DNA of 64,000 nt from Methanocorpusculum sp. UBA424 (GCA_002498375.1 DAHC01000015.1:1-64000); one strand, 5' to 3'; positions 24,802 through 33,788 are shown, counted from the first letter of the stretch. The notes: generated by a model not told the origin, from the letters alone. Numbers and translations: made by a program.

Positions 24802-25338
24802 TTATCTGTAGGTTTTCGTCAGATACAGAACTTTGCAGCAGTGTTCGGCGAGCGAGGTGTACAAGTAAGCCTGATCCAGATCGCGGCCGGCCGCAAAGGT
24901 CCCGTGTCCTTTGGCAATGACGATGTTGGCGGATGCGAGGCCTTTTGCCACGACGTCGGCAAGCTGCTGTGATCCGCAGGGTCCGTCGACGACCTTAATG
25001 GTCGGGGCAAGCAGTTTTCCTTCGCTGTCGATCGTCTCGATCTCGGCATCGGTGAGGAGGGACAGGGCCACGGCATACGGCGGGTGGGCGTGGACGATCG
25101 CTTTGTGTTCCGAGGCATTGTAGACGGCGGTATGCACCCGCCATTCGCTGGAGGCTCCTGGGGTGACCCTGCCGTTTAAGGGCATCAGGACGATCTGTTC
25201 TGGATCTGCGTCGAGGTAGGATCCGGTTTTCGTGATGAAGTATCCGTCATCGGTCTTCAAACTCATGTTGCCGAAGTTTCCTCCAACCAAGTGTTCAGAG
25301 AACAGCCGTTTGCCGATCCGCGGAAAGTCGGGCTGCAT
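24802..25338 (-). CDS. Class II aldolase (fuculose-phosphate aldolase family)
   Basis: This 178-residue zinc aldolase of the FucA/adducin family has GNFGNMS near the N terminus, HAHPPYAVAL for two Zn ligands, ASSEWRVH for the catalytic Glu, and a third His near the C terminus (LAEHCCKVL). In methanogens such enzymes have been linked to lactaldehyde formation for coenzyme F420 synthesis, or to other dihydroxyacetone-phosphate aldol reactions. Which one applies here is not decided. It is 1 bp downstream of argF, in one operon with argF and purD. Confidence 0.87.
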   Translation of the reverse strand: MQPDFPRIGKRLFSEHLVGGNFGNMSLKTDDGYFITKTGSYLDADPEQIVLMPLNGRVTPGASSEWRVHTAVYNASEHKAIVHAHPPYAVALSLLTDAEIETIDSEGKLLAPTIKVVDGPCGSQQLADVVAKGLASANIVIAKGHGTFAAGRDLDQAYLYTSLAEHCCKVLYLTKTYR

Positions 25339-25339
25339 A

Positions 25340-26257
25340 TCAGTATCCTTGCGTCATCAGCCGAACGAGGATGGCTTTCTGGGCATGCAGACGGTTTTCC
25401 GCCTGGTCCCAGACGCCGCTCTGCATGGAGTCGATGACTTCGTCCGTGATCTCCTCGCCCCGGTGAGCCGGAAGACAGTGGAGAACGAGAGCATCCGTCG
25501 CTGCCTTTTCCAGAAGGGCGGTGTCGAGCTGGTATCCGACGAAGTCTTTGAGCTTGGTCTCTTTGATGTCCTCTTCGCCCATCGAGATCCAGGTGTCGGT
25601 ATAAATTGCGTGGGCATCGGTGACCGCTCGGATCGGATCATCGTAGACGGTAACTTTTCCGCCGTATTCTTTGGCGAATTTCACGGCTGCCGGATCGGGT
25701 TCGTATCCTTTCGGGGTCCCGACCGCGATTTCCATGCCGGTTTGGACGGACGACATGATAAGCGAATTGCAGACATTGTTCCCATCGCCGATCCAGGCGA
25801 TCTTCAGCCCGTTTAAGTCGCCGAACTTTTCTTTGAGCGTGAGCGAATCGGCCATGATCTGGCAGGGATGCTCTTTGTCGGAAAGGGCGTTGATCACCGG
25901 GATGGATGCGTATTTCGCGAACTCGGTGATCGTTTCGTGTTTGTAGGTCCGCATGATCGCTCCGTGAACATACCGGGACATCACCCGCGCCGTATCGGCG
26001 ACGGTTTCCCCGCGGCCGAGCTGGGTGTCTTTGGCGTTTAAGTAGAGTGCATATCCGCCGAGATCGTACATGCCGACGTCAAACGACATCCGTGTTCTGG
26101 TGGATGCCTTTTCAAAGATCATTGCCAGGGTTTTTCCGGCGAGAAGGGGGTGGGGAACACCCGCATACCGCTGGCGTTTGAGTCTGGCCGCGAGGGTGAG
26201 AATATCTTCATACTCCTCTGCCGAGAGGTCGGTGATCGAAAGGAAATCTTTTTTCAT
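25340..26257 (-). CDS. argF: Ornithine carbamoyltransferase
   Basis: This 305-residue enzyme transfers carbamoyl phosphate to ornithine to give citrulline in arginine synthesis. The carbamoyl-phosphate motif STRTRMSFD, the HPCQIMADSLT block and the ornithine-site HCLPAHRGEE are all present. Length is standard. The start overlaps the purD stop by 4 nt, so it is translated from a purD-argF-aldolase transcript. Confidence 0.96.
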   Translation of the reverse strand: MKKDFLSITDLSAEEYEDILTLAARLKRQRYAGVPHPLLAGKTLAMIFEKASTRTRMSFDVGMYDLGGYALYLNAKDTQLGRGETVADTARVMSRYVHGAIMRTYKHETITEFAKYASIPVINALSDKEHPCQIMADSLTLKEKFGDLNGLKIAWIGDGNNVCNSLIMSSVQTGMEIAVGTPKGYEPDPAAVKFAKEYGGKVTVYDDPIRAVTDAHAIYTDTWISMGEEDIKETKLKDFVGYQLDTALLEKAATDALVLHCLPAHRGEEITDEVIDSMQSGVWDQAENRLHAQKAILVRLMTQGY

Positions 26258-27546
26258 GATCGTAATTCCTTCATGTGGGCGATGCGTTTTGCAAACAGCG
26301 CCTCTGTTCCGATATCACTCCGGTATCTGACGTTTCCGGATACGTTCCTGCATGCCGCTTCCGCATACTTTTCCGCTTCAAAAAGCGAGTCCCCGATCCC
26401 GACGTATGCCATCGTGCGGGAGGTCAGGGTCGTCAGGACACCGTTTTCCAAAGCGATGTTTGCATAATAGAGAATGGTATTCTCTGCCGGCCCGACGGTG
26501 ATGACATCGCCTGCATGGGGTTTGTCGGGGTAGTCCATCGGCACGATGTATTTGCAGACCGTGGCCTTTTTCTCAAAGGAGACGTCGTTTGCCGAAAGCG
26601 TGCCGTTAATGATGTGTTCTGCGATGGTCAGAAAGTCGGAGGTCAGAATCGACAGGACGTTCATTGCCTCGGGGTCGCCGAACCGTGCATTGAACTCGAT
26701 CACTTTCGGGCCGGTCTTTGTGTTCATGAACTGGCCGTAGAGAATGCCTTTGTACGGGCTCCCTTCTTGTGCGAGGGCGTCGATCGTCGCCTGCATGATG
26801 GAGATCGCCTTAGCATAGTCGTCGTCGGTGACGAAGGGGAACTTGTGGTCTTCGAGCGAGTAGGATCCCATTCCGCCGGTGTTGGGTCCAACGTCCCCTT
26901 CAAAGGCGCGTTTGTGATCCTGAACGAGCGGCATGGGAACGAGAGTTTTGCCGTCGGTGAATGCCATTAACGTGAACTCTTCGCCGAGAAGACGTTCTTC
27001 GAGGATGATGACCTGATCTTTCAGGCTCATGGCGTATTCGACGGCCCCTTCGCGGTCGACCTGTTCGCCCATGACTTTGACCCCTTTTCCGCCGGTAAGA
27101 CCGGTCGGTTTGACTGCAAGGTCGCCGGGATATTCGCGAATGAATGCGGCGGCTTCTTCCGGGGTTTTGCAGAGTTTGTATGCCGGGCAGCCGTCGATTC
27201 CGTATTTATTCATGAGGCCGCGGCAGAATCCCTTGTCGGTCTCGATCCTGGCGGCTGCTTTGACCGGCCCTACACAGCCGATCCCTTCTTTGGTGAGTGC
27301 ATCAACGAGGCCTGCTTCGAGCGGGGCTTCGGGTCCGACGACGGCGTATTGGATATTGTGTTCTTTTGCGAATTTCAGAACAGCGGGGACATCCGTTTCC
27401 GTGTGGATGAAGGTGTCAAGGGCTATTTTTGCGATCCCCGGATTCTTTTTCCCCATGACGGAGTAGAGTTCAACGTTCGCATTTTTGGTGAGTGCTAAGC
27501 AGATGGCGTGTTCCCTTCCGCCACCCCCGGCCACTAATATTTTCAT
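26254..27546 (-). CDS. purD: Phosphoribosylamine-glycine ligase (GAR synthetase)
   Basis: This 430-residue ATP-grasp enzyme makes glycinamide ribonucleotide, the second step of purine synthesis. It opens with MKILVAGGGGREHAICLAL, followed by VKPTGLTGGKGVKV and the metal/ATP region EFNARFGDPEAMNVL. It is the first gene of the purD-argF-aldolase operon. purL elsewhere in the window serves the same pathway but is transcribed separately. Confidence 0.96.
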   Translation of the reverse strand: MKILVAGGGGREHAICLALTKNANVELYSVMGKKNPGIAKIALDTFIHTETDVPAVLKFAKEHNIQYAVVGPEAPLEAGLVDALTKEGIGCVGPVKAAARIETDKGFCRGLMNKYGIDGCPAYKLCKTPEEAAAFIREYPGDLAVKPTGLTGGKGVKVMGEQVDREGAVEYAMSLKDQVIILEERLLGEEFTLMAFTDGKTLVPMPLVQDHKRAFEGDVGPNTGGMGSYSLEDHKFPFVTDDDYAKAISIMQATIDALAQEGSPYKGILYGQFMNTKTGPKVIEFNARFGDPEAMNVLSILTSDFLTIAEHIINGTLSANDVSFEKKATVCKYIVPMDYPDKPHAGDVITVGPAENTILYYANIALENGVLTTLTSRTMAYVGIGDSLFEAEKYAEAACRNVSGNVRYRSDIGTEALFAKRIAHMKELRS

Positions 27547-27637
27547 ATCCTTATCTATGGCGCGTCAACAGTCAAATAATGTTTCCAATAACTTGGTATT
27601 TACGGCCCCATGTCCCTGCACAGGCAAAAAAATAGGA

Positions 27638-27835
27638 TCACTCGTCTTCAAATGAAAACAGTTCCTCCACCGGTATCTGAAGGATCTTTGCCAGATCGAA
27701 TCCGAGTTTGAGTGAGGGATTATATTTTCCCTTTTCCAGATGAACGATCGTTTCCCGCCGAACGCCGGCGAGTTCAGCCAGTTCTCCCTGGGTCATGCCG
27801 AGTTTTAGCCGGCATTCGCGAATGCGGGTCTGCAT
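27638..27835 (-). CDS. XRE-family HTH regulator
   Basis: This 65-residue Cro/CI-type repressor consists of a single HTH domain (IRECRLKLGMTQGELAELAGVRRETIVHLEKGKYNPSLKLGFDLA) and a short acidic tail (VEELFSFEDE). The start overlaps the stop of the DUF3796 gene by one base, so the two are coupled. It is likely to bind the inverted repeat at 28181-28219 and autoregulate. Confidence 0.92.
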   Translation of the reverse strand: MQTRIRECRLKLGMTQGELAELAGVRRETIVHLEKGKYNPSLKLGFDLAKILQIPVEELFSFEDE

Positions 27836-28179
27836 TATTCCTCACGGGCACGGATGTTTTCCGCCATTTCGTAGATGGTCAGACGCAGAATAAATACAAT
27901 GATCGAAACAACGAATACCAATGTGAAGAGGACTGGGATCAGGGCAGGATCGCCGAGCAGGACGACTGCACAAAGGGCTGCGCAGAACAAGACGACCGAG
28001 GTAAAGAATGCCAGGGTTGCGGATTTTTTCACATAGGTGTCAAAGAGTTCATCGTATTTTTTCAAAGCATAGGTGAAGAATACAAAGAATCCGAAGAATC
28101 CGAAATACCCATAATCCCCGGTATAGAAGCCGAGAAAGCCGAGGAACCCGATAAGTCCCATCAACGAAATCATATTCAT
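27835..28179 (-). CDS. DUF3796 membrane protein, partner of the HTH regulator
   Basis: This 114-residue protein has four predicted membrane helices (MGLIGFLGFLGF, FGFFGFFVFFTYAL, LAFFTSVVLFCAALCAVVLL, LIPVLFTLVFVVSIIVFILRL). I start it at the ATG at 28179: the TATA box (TTTATAAC, about 28203-28210) is 26-30 bp upstream, where a leaderless start would fall. An in-frame GTG at 28197 would lie inside the promoter. DUF3796-HTH pairs are common in Firmicutes and some archaea; their function is unknown. Confidence 0.75.
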   Translation of the reverse strand: MNMISLMGLIGFLGFLGFYTGDYGYFGFFGFFVFFTYALKKYDELFDTYVKKSATLAFFTSVVLFCAALCAVVLLGDPALIPVLFTLVFVVSIIVFILRLTIYEMAENIRAREE

Positions 28180-28180
28180 A

Positions 28181-28219
28181 TGTGATATATTTGTCACAAT
28201 ATGTTATAAATATATCACA
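28181..28219 (-). promoter_or_regulatory. 12-bp inverted-repeat operator over the DUF3796-HTH promoter
   Basis: TGTGATATATTT (28181-28192) and AAATATATCACA (28208-28219) are perfect inverted arms separated by 15 bp that contain the TATA box. A further GTGACA/TGTCAC half-site lies at 28192-28197. The distance between arm centres is about 27 bp, so two repressor dimers or one looped contact could lie on the promoter. The likely binder is the HTH protein encoded downstream. Confidence 0.65.
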
Positions 28220-28264
28220 TGAGGTTCCGATGTATCTGTCCTTTGGAAATGAGATGAAAAAAAA

Positions 28265-28774
28265 TTATGCGAGGAGTTCGCTTGCTTTGACGAGCGGATG
28301 CAGCGTGATCCCTTCTGCGGCGAGAAGTTCTTCTGCCCCGCCTTCCCGGTCAACGACGGTGACGACGGAATCGATCAGTGCTCCGGCTTTCCGCAGTTCA
28401 TCGACACCGTACTTTGATGAACCGCCGGATGTCGTGACGTCTTCTATTAACAGGACCCGTTTTCCCTGGACGTTTCCGATGATCATCTGACTTTTTCCAT
28501 GGTCTTTTGCTGCTGCCCGAATAATGGCGCACGGTTTATTTGCTGCCAGAGATACGGCGACGGCGAGCGGGACCCCTCCGACGGCGACGCCCGCGATACA
28601 CTCGAAATCGTATTTTTTCGCGACTTCTGCTGCAATCTCAAAGAGCAGTTCCGGCTGCATGATCGCCGTTTTTACATCGATGTAGTACTTGCTTTGAGCA
28701 CCGGACGCGAGGGTGAAATCCCCGAACTCCACTGCCTTATACTGAACCAGAAGATCTAATATTCTGTTTACCAT
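28265..28774 (-). CDS. pyrE: Orotate phosphoribosyltransferase
   Basis: This 169-residue enzyme of UMP synthesis joins orotate to PRPP. The PRPP-binding motif is VLLIEDVTTSGGS, with the flexible-loop RAAAKDHGKSQMIIG and VAGVAVGGVPLAVAVS. The length is that of archaeal short OPRT. It overlaps carS by 7 nt at its start. Confidence 0.95.
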   Translation of the reverse strand: MVNRILDLLVQYKAVEFGDFTLASGAQSKYYIDVKTAIMQPELLFEIAAEVAKKYDFECIAGVAVGGVPLAVAVSLAANKPCAIIRAAAKDHGKSQMIIGNVQGKRVLLIEDVTTSGGSSKYGVDELRKAGALIDSVVTVVDREGGAEELLAAEGITLHPLVKASELLA

Positions 28775-29355
28775 GGTACGTCCTTTAACCCGAGTAAGTA
28801 TCCGATAATATTTGTTCCTCTATGTAATAGAGGTGATAGTATGAGGATGGCAATAAAGGTCGCGATCAGGAATCCGACCGAGTTGAAGTTCTCGGCGAAC
28901 CATCCGATATTCCCTGTTACGAGTAATGCGAGTGTCATCAGGATCAAAGATCCAACAACCATATCGTACATATCCGCGATCGGCCATTTGGCTCCCCGGT
29001 CTTTTCCCATTCTGCGCTTGAAGTAGCTTTTGACCATGTCGCCGAGAAGAGCTCCCGTGGCAAGGGCACATACGGTGATTATTGTCTGTTTCGGCAGGAA
29101 ATCCAGATGGAAGTAGTCTACCAGAAAGATCTGGACAAGGCCGAAGATGATACCGACAATGATACCGCCGATAAGGCCGCGCCAGGTTTTTCCGTCGCCG
29201 AGGATCCGTCGTCCGTCTTTGGCGCATCTGCCGAAATCGACCGGTGTCCCTCCTCCAAGGAGCGCGGCGGCAGGATTTGGAATATATGCGGGGATCATTA
29301 TCCATACTGCCCATAGACAGGCCATACCAACTGTGGTCAAAATATCTGTTATCAA
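28768..29355 (-). CDS. carS: CDP-archaeol synthase
   Basis: This 195-residue integral membrane protein activates unsaturated archaeol phosphate with CTP, a committed step of archaeal polar lipid synthesis. The N-terminal IPAYIPNPAAALLGGGTPVDFG, the DGKTWRG motif and about five membrane helices define the CarS family. The start is a TTG at 29355, supported by GGGAGTGAGAG upstream; a later ATG (29325) would shorten the first helix. It is divergent from a Tes-like radical SAM gene, which also acts on archaeal lipids. Confidence 0.92.
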   Translation of the reverse strand: MITDILTTVGMACLWAVWIMIPAYIPNPAAALLGGGTPVDFGRCAKDGRRILGDGKTWRGLIGGIIVGIIFGLVQIFLVDYFHLDFLPKQTIITVCALATGALLGDMVKSYFKRRMGKDRGAKWPIADMYDMVVGSLILMTLALLVTGNIGWFAENFNSVGFLIATFIAILILSPLLHRGTNIIGYLLGLKDVPW

Positions 29356-29424
29356 TCTCTCACTCCCATTCTTTTATAGTTAAACGCGAATTACTATAAT
29401 AATTATATTTCAAGGGAGTTAACC

Positions 29425-30900
29425 ATGACGCCAATAAAAAGAACGAAAAGCCTGTGCCCCGTCTGTGGTAAATTGCTTGACGCGGAAATCATTGAGGAGG
29501 GCGGCGCGATATGGATATGCCGGACCTGTCCGGAACACGGGTATGCAAAGAATCTGTACTGGTCGGATGCTGAGATGTACCGGCGCTTTGACGCCTATGA
29601 TCGTGTCGGGAGAGGTGTGGAAAATCCGAATGTCGACCTTCCGGGAGAATGTACGACCCGCTGCGGTCTGTGTACGAATCACAAATCCGGAACGCTTCTT
29701 GCAAACATCGATGTAACGAACCGCTGCAATCTCAAATGTGAATTCTGTTTTGCGAACGCCCGGGCCTGCGGATATATCTATGAGCCGACTTTTGATGAGA
29801 TCACCTCGATGCTTGCGCTTCTCAGAAACGAACAGCCGGTCCCCTGTCCCGCAGTCCAGTTTTCCGGAGGGGAGCCGACGATGCGCGATGACCTTGTCGA
29901 TCTCATCAAAAAAGCCAAAGAACTTGGCTTCAATCAGGTTCAGATGGCATCGAACGGTGTCAAACTTGCTCAGAATCCGAAGCTCGCACAGGAACTCCGC
30001 GATGCCGGTCTTTCAACGGTGTATCTGCATTTTGACGGCGTTACGAAAGAGACGAATCCTCTTCTCGAAAAAACCTCACTCCCGGCCATCGAAAACTGCC
30101 GAAAAGCAGGTCTTGGGGTCGTGCTTGTCCCGACGATCATCAACGGGAAGAATACCCATGAGATCGGAGACATCATTCGGTTCGCGAGCAAAAATGTCGA
30201 CATCATCCGGGGGATCAATTTCCAGCCGGTCGCCTTCACGGGGGCGGCAAAAGAGGATGATGTTCTGCGCGAACGGGTCACCATTCCTGATATCACCCGT
30301 TCTATCGACGAGCAGATGAACGGCAAACTCAAGTCCTCAGATTTCTATCCGATCCCGTCGGTAATGACGATCTGCGACTTGATCGAGGCATACACAGGAA
30401 AACCGCAGATCATGTTCTGTGCCCACCCGCACTGCGGAGCGGCCACGTACGGATTTGTGAATGATGAGGGCGATCTCGTCCCGATCACTAGGGTCGTTGA
30501 TGTTGACAAGTTCTTCGCCGAGGCTGCCGTCCTCGCAGAAAAGTTCAAGACCGCCGGCAAGACCGGGAAGTATCTGGCGATGGCTACCGGTCTTGGCAAG
30601 ATCAACAAGGCTGTTTCAAAGGAAGAGGTCGAAGGGATCCGGATCGATCTGAAGAAACTCATCTACGATGCCCTCGTGAAACACGACTACGACTCGCTTG
30701 GCAAATTCCACGAGAATGCTCTCTTCATCGGCACGATGCATTTCATGGATGCCTTCAACTATGACACCGACCGTGTCTCGAGATGCTGTATCCATTATGC
30801 GACCCCGGACGGCAGACTCATCCCGTTCTGTACCTATAACAGCGGTCCGACCTATCGGGAAGAGGTCTGGAAGAAAGGTGCAAAACCTCTGTCAGAGTAA
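29425..30900 (+). CDS. tes: Radical SAM protein, tetraether synthase (Tes/MJ0619) type
   Basis: This 491-residue protein is of the MJ0619 family. An N-terminal zinc-ribbon-like part (C11-x2-C14, C32-x2-C35) is followed by extra cysteines (C76, C80, C83), then the radical SAM motif C101-x3-C105-x2-C108 (CNLKCEFC), FSGGEPT, and a C-terminal cysteine-bearing region (FCAHPHCGAATYG, SRCCIHYATPDG). MJ0619 has been assigned as the enzyme joining archaeol tails into tetraether lipids, and earlier as a pterin methyltransferase. Divergence from carS favours the lipid role. GGGAG precedes the ATG; a TATA-like ATAATAATTATATTT lies at 29395-29409. Confidence 0.82.
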   Translation: MTPIKRTKSLCPVCGKLLDAEIIEEGGAIWICRTCPEHGYAKNLYWSDAEMYRRFDAYDRVGRGVENPNVDLPGECTTRCGLCTNHKSGTLLANIDVTNRCNLKCEFCFANARACGYIYEPTFDEITSMLALLRNEQPVPCPAVQFSGGEPTMRDDLVDLIKKAKELGFNQVQMASNGVKLAQNPKLAQELRDAGLSTVYLHFDGVTKETNPLLEKTSLPAIENCRKAGLGVVLVPTIINGKNTHEIGDIIRFASKNVDIIRGINFQPVAFTGAAKEDDVLRERVTIPDITRSIDEQMNGKLKSSDFYPIPSVMTICDLIEAYTGKPQIMFCAHPHCGAATYGFVNDEGDLVPITRVVDVDKFFAEAAVLAEKFKTAGKTGKYLAMATGLGKINKAVSKEEVEGIRIDLKKLIYDALVKHDYDSLGKFHENALFIGTMHFMDAFNYDTDRVSRCCIHYATPDGRLIPFCTYNSGPTYREEVWKKGAKPLSE

Positions 30901-30909
30901 GGTGTTTTG

Positions 30910-31554
30910 ATGGGATTTTGGAATCGCGAAGGGATTTCCCCTTCGGGGACTCTTTTTTCATGGGATGAGCTTGCGCGTATTTCCCGGAAGGGTGCTCTTC
31001 TTTCTGCTCTTAAAGAAAAAGGTCAGCTGTATTCTCCGGAAGATCTGGAGCTGATGCTTAACCGGTATGCAAAAAAACTGGAGAATGTTCCCAAAGAATA
31101 CGGGGATTCGCTTCTGCAGTATGCCCGCATCCAGATCGTCGATGGATATCACCGGATGATGACCGACGAGCTTACGCCGATCCATGCTGCGGTTCAGCTC
31201 CCTTCCTCGTGGCAAGCATTTACGGTCGATGCCCGTCGAGCAGCATCGAAAGGAACGCCGGGAGACCGTCTGCGTTCCCTCAAATATCTGATCGCTGCCT
31301 ACACTGTGTTCATCAAAGACGAACCGGTTCATCCGGTAGGTATGCCGTTTCCCGGGGGCTTTTCTGTGGAACAATATGATGGCGAGTATTACTGCCCGGT
31401 CCGCGCAGTCTGGAACGATATTGATGACGCCTTCTGCAAATACTGTCCTGCAATCCAAAGCAGGGAGCGTGATCTTCTTTTATCGAAAGCCGAGCGGGAT
31501 ATTGTGACGAAAAAAGAGAAACTCAATAATTATTTTTATAATTTCAAAGGATAA
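30910..31554 (+). CDS. DUF2115 / UPF0305 family protein
   Basis: This 214-residue conserved methanogen protein of unknown function starts at the ATG at 30910, since the adjacent in-frame TTG lacks spacing from GGTG (30901-30904). It is alpha-helical, with a C-terminal cysteine signature (YCPVRAVWNDIDDAFCKYCPA; C-x15-C-x2-C) typical of DUF2115, which could bind metal or an Fe-S cluster. It follows the Tes-like gene by 9 bp and is probably in the same transcript. Confidence 0.8.
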   Translation: MGFWNREGISPSGTLFSWDELARISRKGALLSALKEKGQLYSPEDLELMLNRYAKKLENVPKEYGDSLLQYARIQIVDGYHRMMTDELTPIHAAVQLPSSWQAFTVDARRAASKGTPGDRLRSLKYLIAAYTVFIKDEPVHPVGMPFPGGFSVEQYDGEYYCPVRAVWNDIDDAFCKYCPAIQSRERDLLLSKAERDIVTKKEKLNNYFYNFKG

Positions 31555-31624
31555 CTTTCCTTGATCGGCTTCTGCCCGTTCAACCATATATATTTTAACT
31601 TGCTGACACCAACTAACTACTGCA

Positions 31625-31930
31625 ATGAACAGTGGCATCTGCCCGAAATGTGGTTTACCAAAGGAACTCTGTATTTGCGAAGAAGTCGCAAAAGAACAGC
31701 AGCGTATTAGCGTTAAAGTCAGCAAGAGACGGTACGGTAAAGAAGTGACCGTTGTCGACGGTCTCGATCCGTATGAGATCGATTTAGAGGATCTGTCCAA
31801 GTTTCTCAAGGGCCGGCTTGCATGTGGGGGCACCGTGAAGGAAAACTCTATTGAACTTCAGGGAAATCACCGCGATAGAGTAAAAGCTCTTCTGACGTCA
31901 CGCGGATACAGTCTCGAAAATATCAATTAA
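31625..31930 (+). CDS. Translation initiation factor aIF1 (SUI1 homologue)
   Basis: This 101-residue factor acts in start-codon selection on the small ribosomal subunit. A short N-terminal zinc knuckle ([13 protein letters not shown]) precedes the SUI1 domain ([53 protein letters not shown]). A strong TATA-like CATATATATTTT at 31583-31594 implies a start of transcription about 8-12 nt before the ATG, so the mRNA is nearly leaderless. Confidence 0.95.
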
Positions 31931-31998
31931 CATATCCAATATTTTTCAGCCTCTCTTTTCGTATAGAGGATCGGCCCTTTTGAAAAGTAAAAAAAAAG

Positions 31999-32229
31999 TT
32001 AGCTGTCGATAAACTCTTTTATCTTCTGATAAAGGAATTCATTTGCTTTTTCGATCTCCTCTTTCTTTCCCCGCAGTGCCAGCAGCTCGCGTTCGTCGTT
32101 GACCATGTTGGCATAATTCAGCGGACGGGTGACACTCACGAGTTCTACGTCGAACTTGAGTGCGGCGTCGCGGATGATCGTTCTCGGCGTTCCCGGAGGA
32201 ATGACTAAATCAAATTCTTCGTCTGCCAT
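31999..32229 (-). CDS. Small conserved protein linked to methanogenesis marker 14
   Basis: This 76-residue acidic alpha/beta protein (FDLVIPPGTPRTIIRDAALKFDVELVSVTRPL ... RGKKEEIEKANEFLYQKIKEFI) resembles a compact ferredoxin-like or KH-like fold, but I cannot name a family. It follows the marker-14 gene with a 1-bp gap and shares its transcript, so a joint role is likely. No cysteine or membrane segment is seen. Confidence 0.7.
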   Translation of the reverse strand: MADEEFDLVIPPGTPRTIIRDAALKFDVELVSVTRPLNYANMVNDERELLALRGKKEEIEKANEFLYQKIKEFIDS

Positions 32230-32230
32230 A

Positions 32231-33721
32231 TTACTTACCTATCTTTTGGCGTTTTGCCATTATACAATGTCCGCCCCGAACACCGCCGATCGGGCATTTG
32301 GGATGTCCGATACTATTCATACAACGGCCCATAAGTGCCGCTCCGCGGGCGAGTCCGTCGTCGACGAAGACGAGGTGGTCGACCGCATCATCGTAGATCC
32401 CTCTCTCCATCACGCCTTCAAGGATATACTGGGGTTTGTTCCCGGAGATGATCGCACGGCCGGTGAATCCTATCGAGCTGTTTTTCGGGAGGAAGTTTCT
32501 CTTGATGCAGAGGTCGATGATCTTGAGTGCGACGTTTGCACAGACTCTGTCGACCACTTCCCTGATGACCTCCTTGTTCTCATTTTTCGCGATCTCTGCT
32601 CCGATCGCTTCGAGGTCTGCGGTCTTATCGCCGTTCACACCGATATCGACACCGATCAGAACGATGCCGGAGTCCTCGGCGACATCGGCGCAGACCGGCA
32701 CTTTGCCGAAATGCGTGCGGTCACGCGGAACTTCGGCGACGTCGATGATCTCCATGCAGCGCTCAATGTAGGGCAGTGCTTTTTTCGTTGCACGGGTCGA
32801 GGCCGGCTTGCATTTTTCCCCGAAAAGATCAAGCGCCGTTCCTTTCTTTTTATCGACGAGACCTGTTCCGCGGATGATCGCATCTGGTATGGCGCCAGCG
32901 AGGCCGCAGAAGTTTCCAATCGTTTTTGCAAACGGGTTTTCCGCTTTTGGATCGACATCGCTGGTGATACGGCCGTCAAGCGTTGTTCCAAAGTCCATGG
33001 AGATGCAGGGATTTCGAAAATCCACGCCGGTCCATTTGGCCCCCTCTTTTATTCCTGCCATTGCGAGCTCCCCTTCCATCTCGTTTGCGACCATCTCGAC
33101 ACCGGTTGAACCCACCGGGGGCATTACGCCGGCGATCGCTCCGGTGAAAACGAGCCGGTCTGCATAGGAAAAGTCTCTGAGTTTTTTTGGGAGGCTGTTG
33201 ATCCCCATTGGGGGTGTCATCTTTTTCGGCGGGACGCCGGCGAGCAGGCATCCGTTTGCGAGTGCCTTGACGAACTCGCCGACCTGATCGGGCGAGTCCA
33301 TTGCGGCCACAACTCCCGTGCTTCTCACAACGAAATCAAGCTCGTCTTTGATGCTCAGATCTGCATCTTTGTGGCATTTGATCAGTGTGTCTCTCACAAG
33401 TTCGGTGACGGACTCCCTGGTAAGCTCCGTTCCGTCAAGGGTGGCTCCAAAGATTTCCTCGCCGCTTTTTGGTTTTCGAACGTCCCTGCTCATGGAAACG
33501 GTTTTGTTGATGATGTAGGATTTTCCGGTATCAAGGTTCGTCCCTGTCAGGATGCATTTGGTGGTGGTGTTTCCCATCTCTACGGATGCGACGATAAAAT
33601 AAGGGTTGGACTTGTATTCGGGCACCTGCATTCCTGCCCCGTGACCTGTCGAGGGCGGCGGTACACTCTCGACGATCCAGGGTTTCTTTGCAGAGAACCG
33701 GTCAAAAAAACCTGCCGACAT
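32231..33721 (-). CDS. Methanogenesis marker protein 14
   Basis: This 496-residue protein matches the methanogenesis-marker-14 family, found throughout methanogens and of undetermined function. It has actin/ASKHA-like features: FIVASVEMGNTTTKCILTG (phosphate-1-like), DFGTTLDGRI and VLIGVDIGVNGDKTADLEAIG. This suggests a nucleotide-driven activator, akin to reductive activators of corrinoid or radical enzymes. The C-terminal HPKCPIGGVRGGHCIM holds two cysteines. It is the first gene of a two-gene operon. Confidence 0.85.
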   Translation of the reverse strand: MSAGFFDRFSAKKPWIVESVPPPSTGHGAGMQVPEYKSNPYFIVASVEMGNTTTKCILTGTNLDTGKSYIINKTVSMSRDVRKPKSGEEIFGATLDGTELTRESVTELVRDTLIKCHKDADLSIKDELDFVVRSTGVVAAMDSPDQVGEFVKALANGCLLAGVPPKKMTPPMGINSLPKKLRDFSYADRLVFTGAIAGVMPPVGSTGVEMVANEMEGELAMAGIKEGAKWTGVDFRNPCISMDFGTTLDGRITSDVDPKAENPFAKTIGNFCGLAGAIPDAIIRGTGLVDKKKGTALDLFGEKCKPASTRATKKALPYIERCMEIIDVAEVPRDRTHFGKVPVCADVAEDSGIVLIGVDIGVNGDKTADLEAIGAEIAKNENKEVIREVVDRVCANVALKIIDLCIKRNFLPKNSSIGFTGRAIISGNKPQYILEGVMERGIYDDAVDHLVFVDDGLARGAALMGRCMNSIGHPKCPIGGVRGGHCIMAKRQKIGK

Positions 33722-33788
33722 AATACACTGAATCTGTAGGCTATGGAGAAATAGGTTTCGTTATTGATTGACAGAGAAAAAATAGAGG

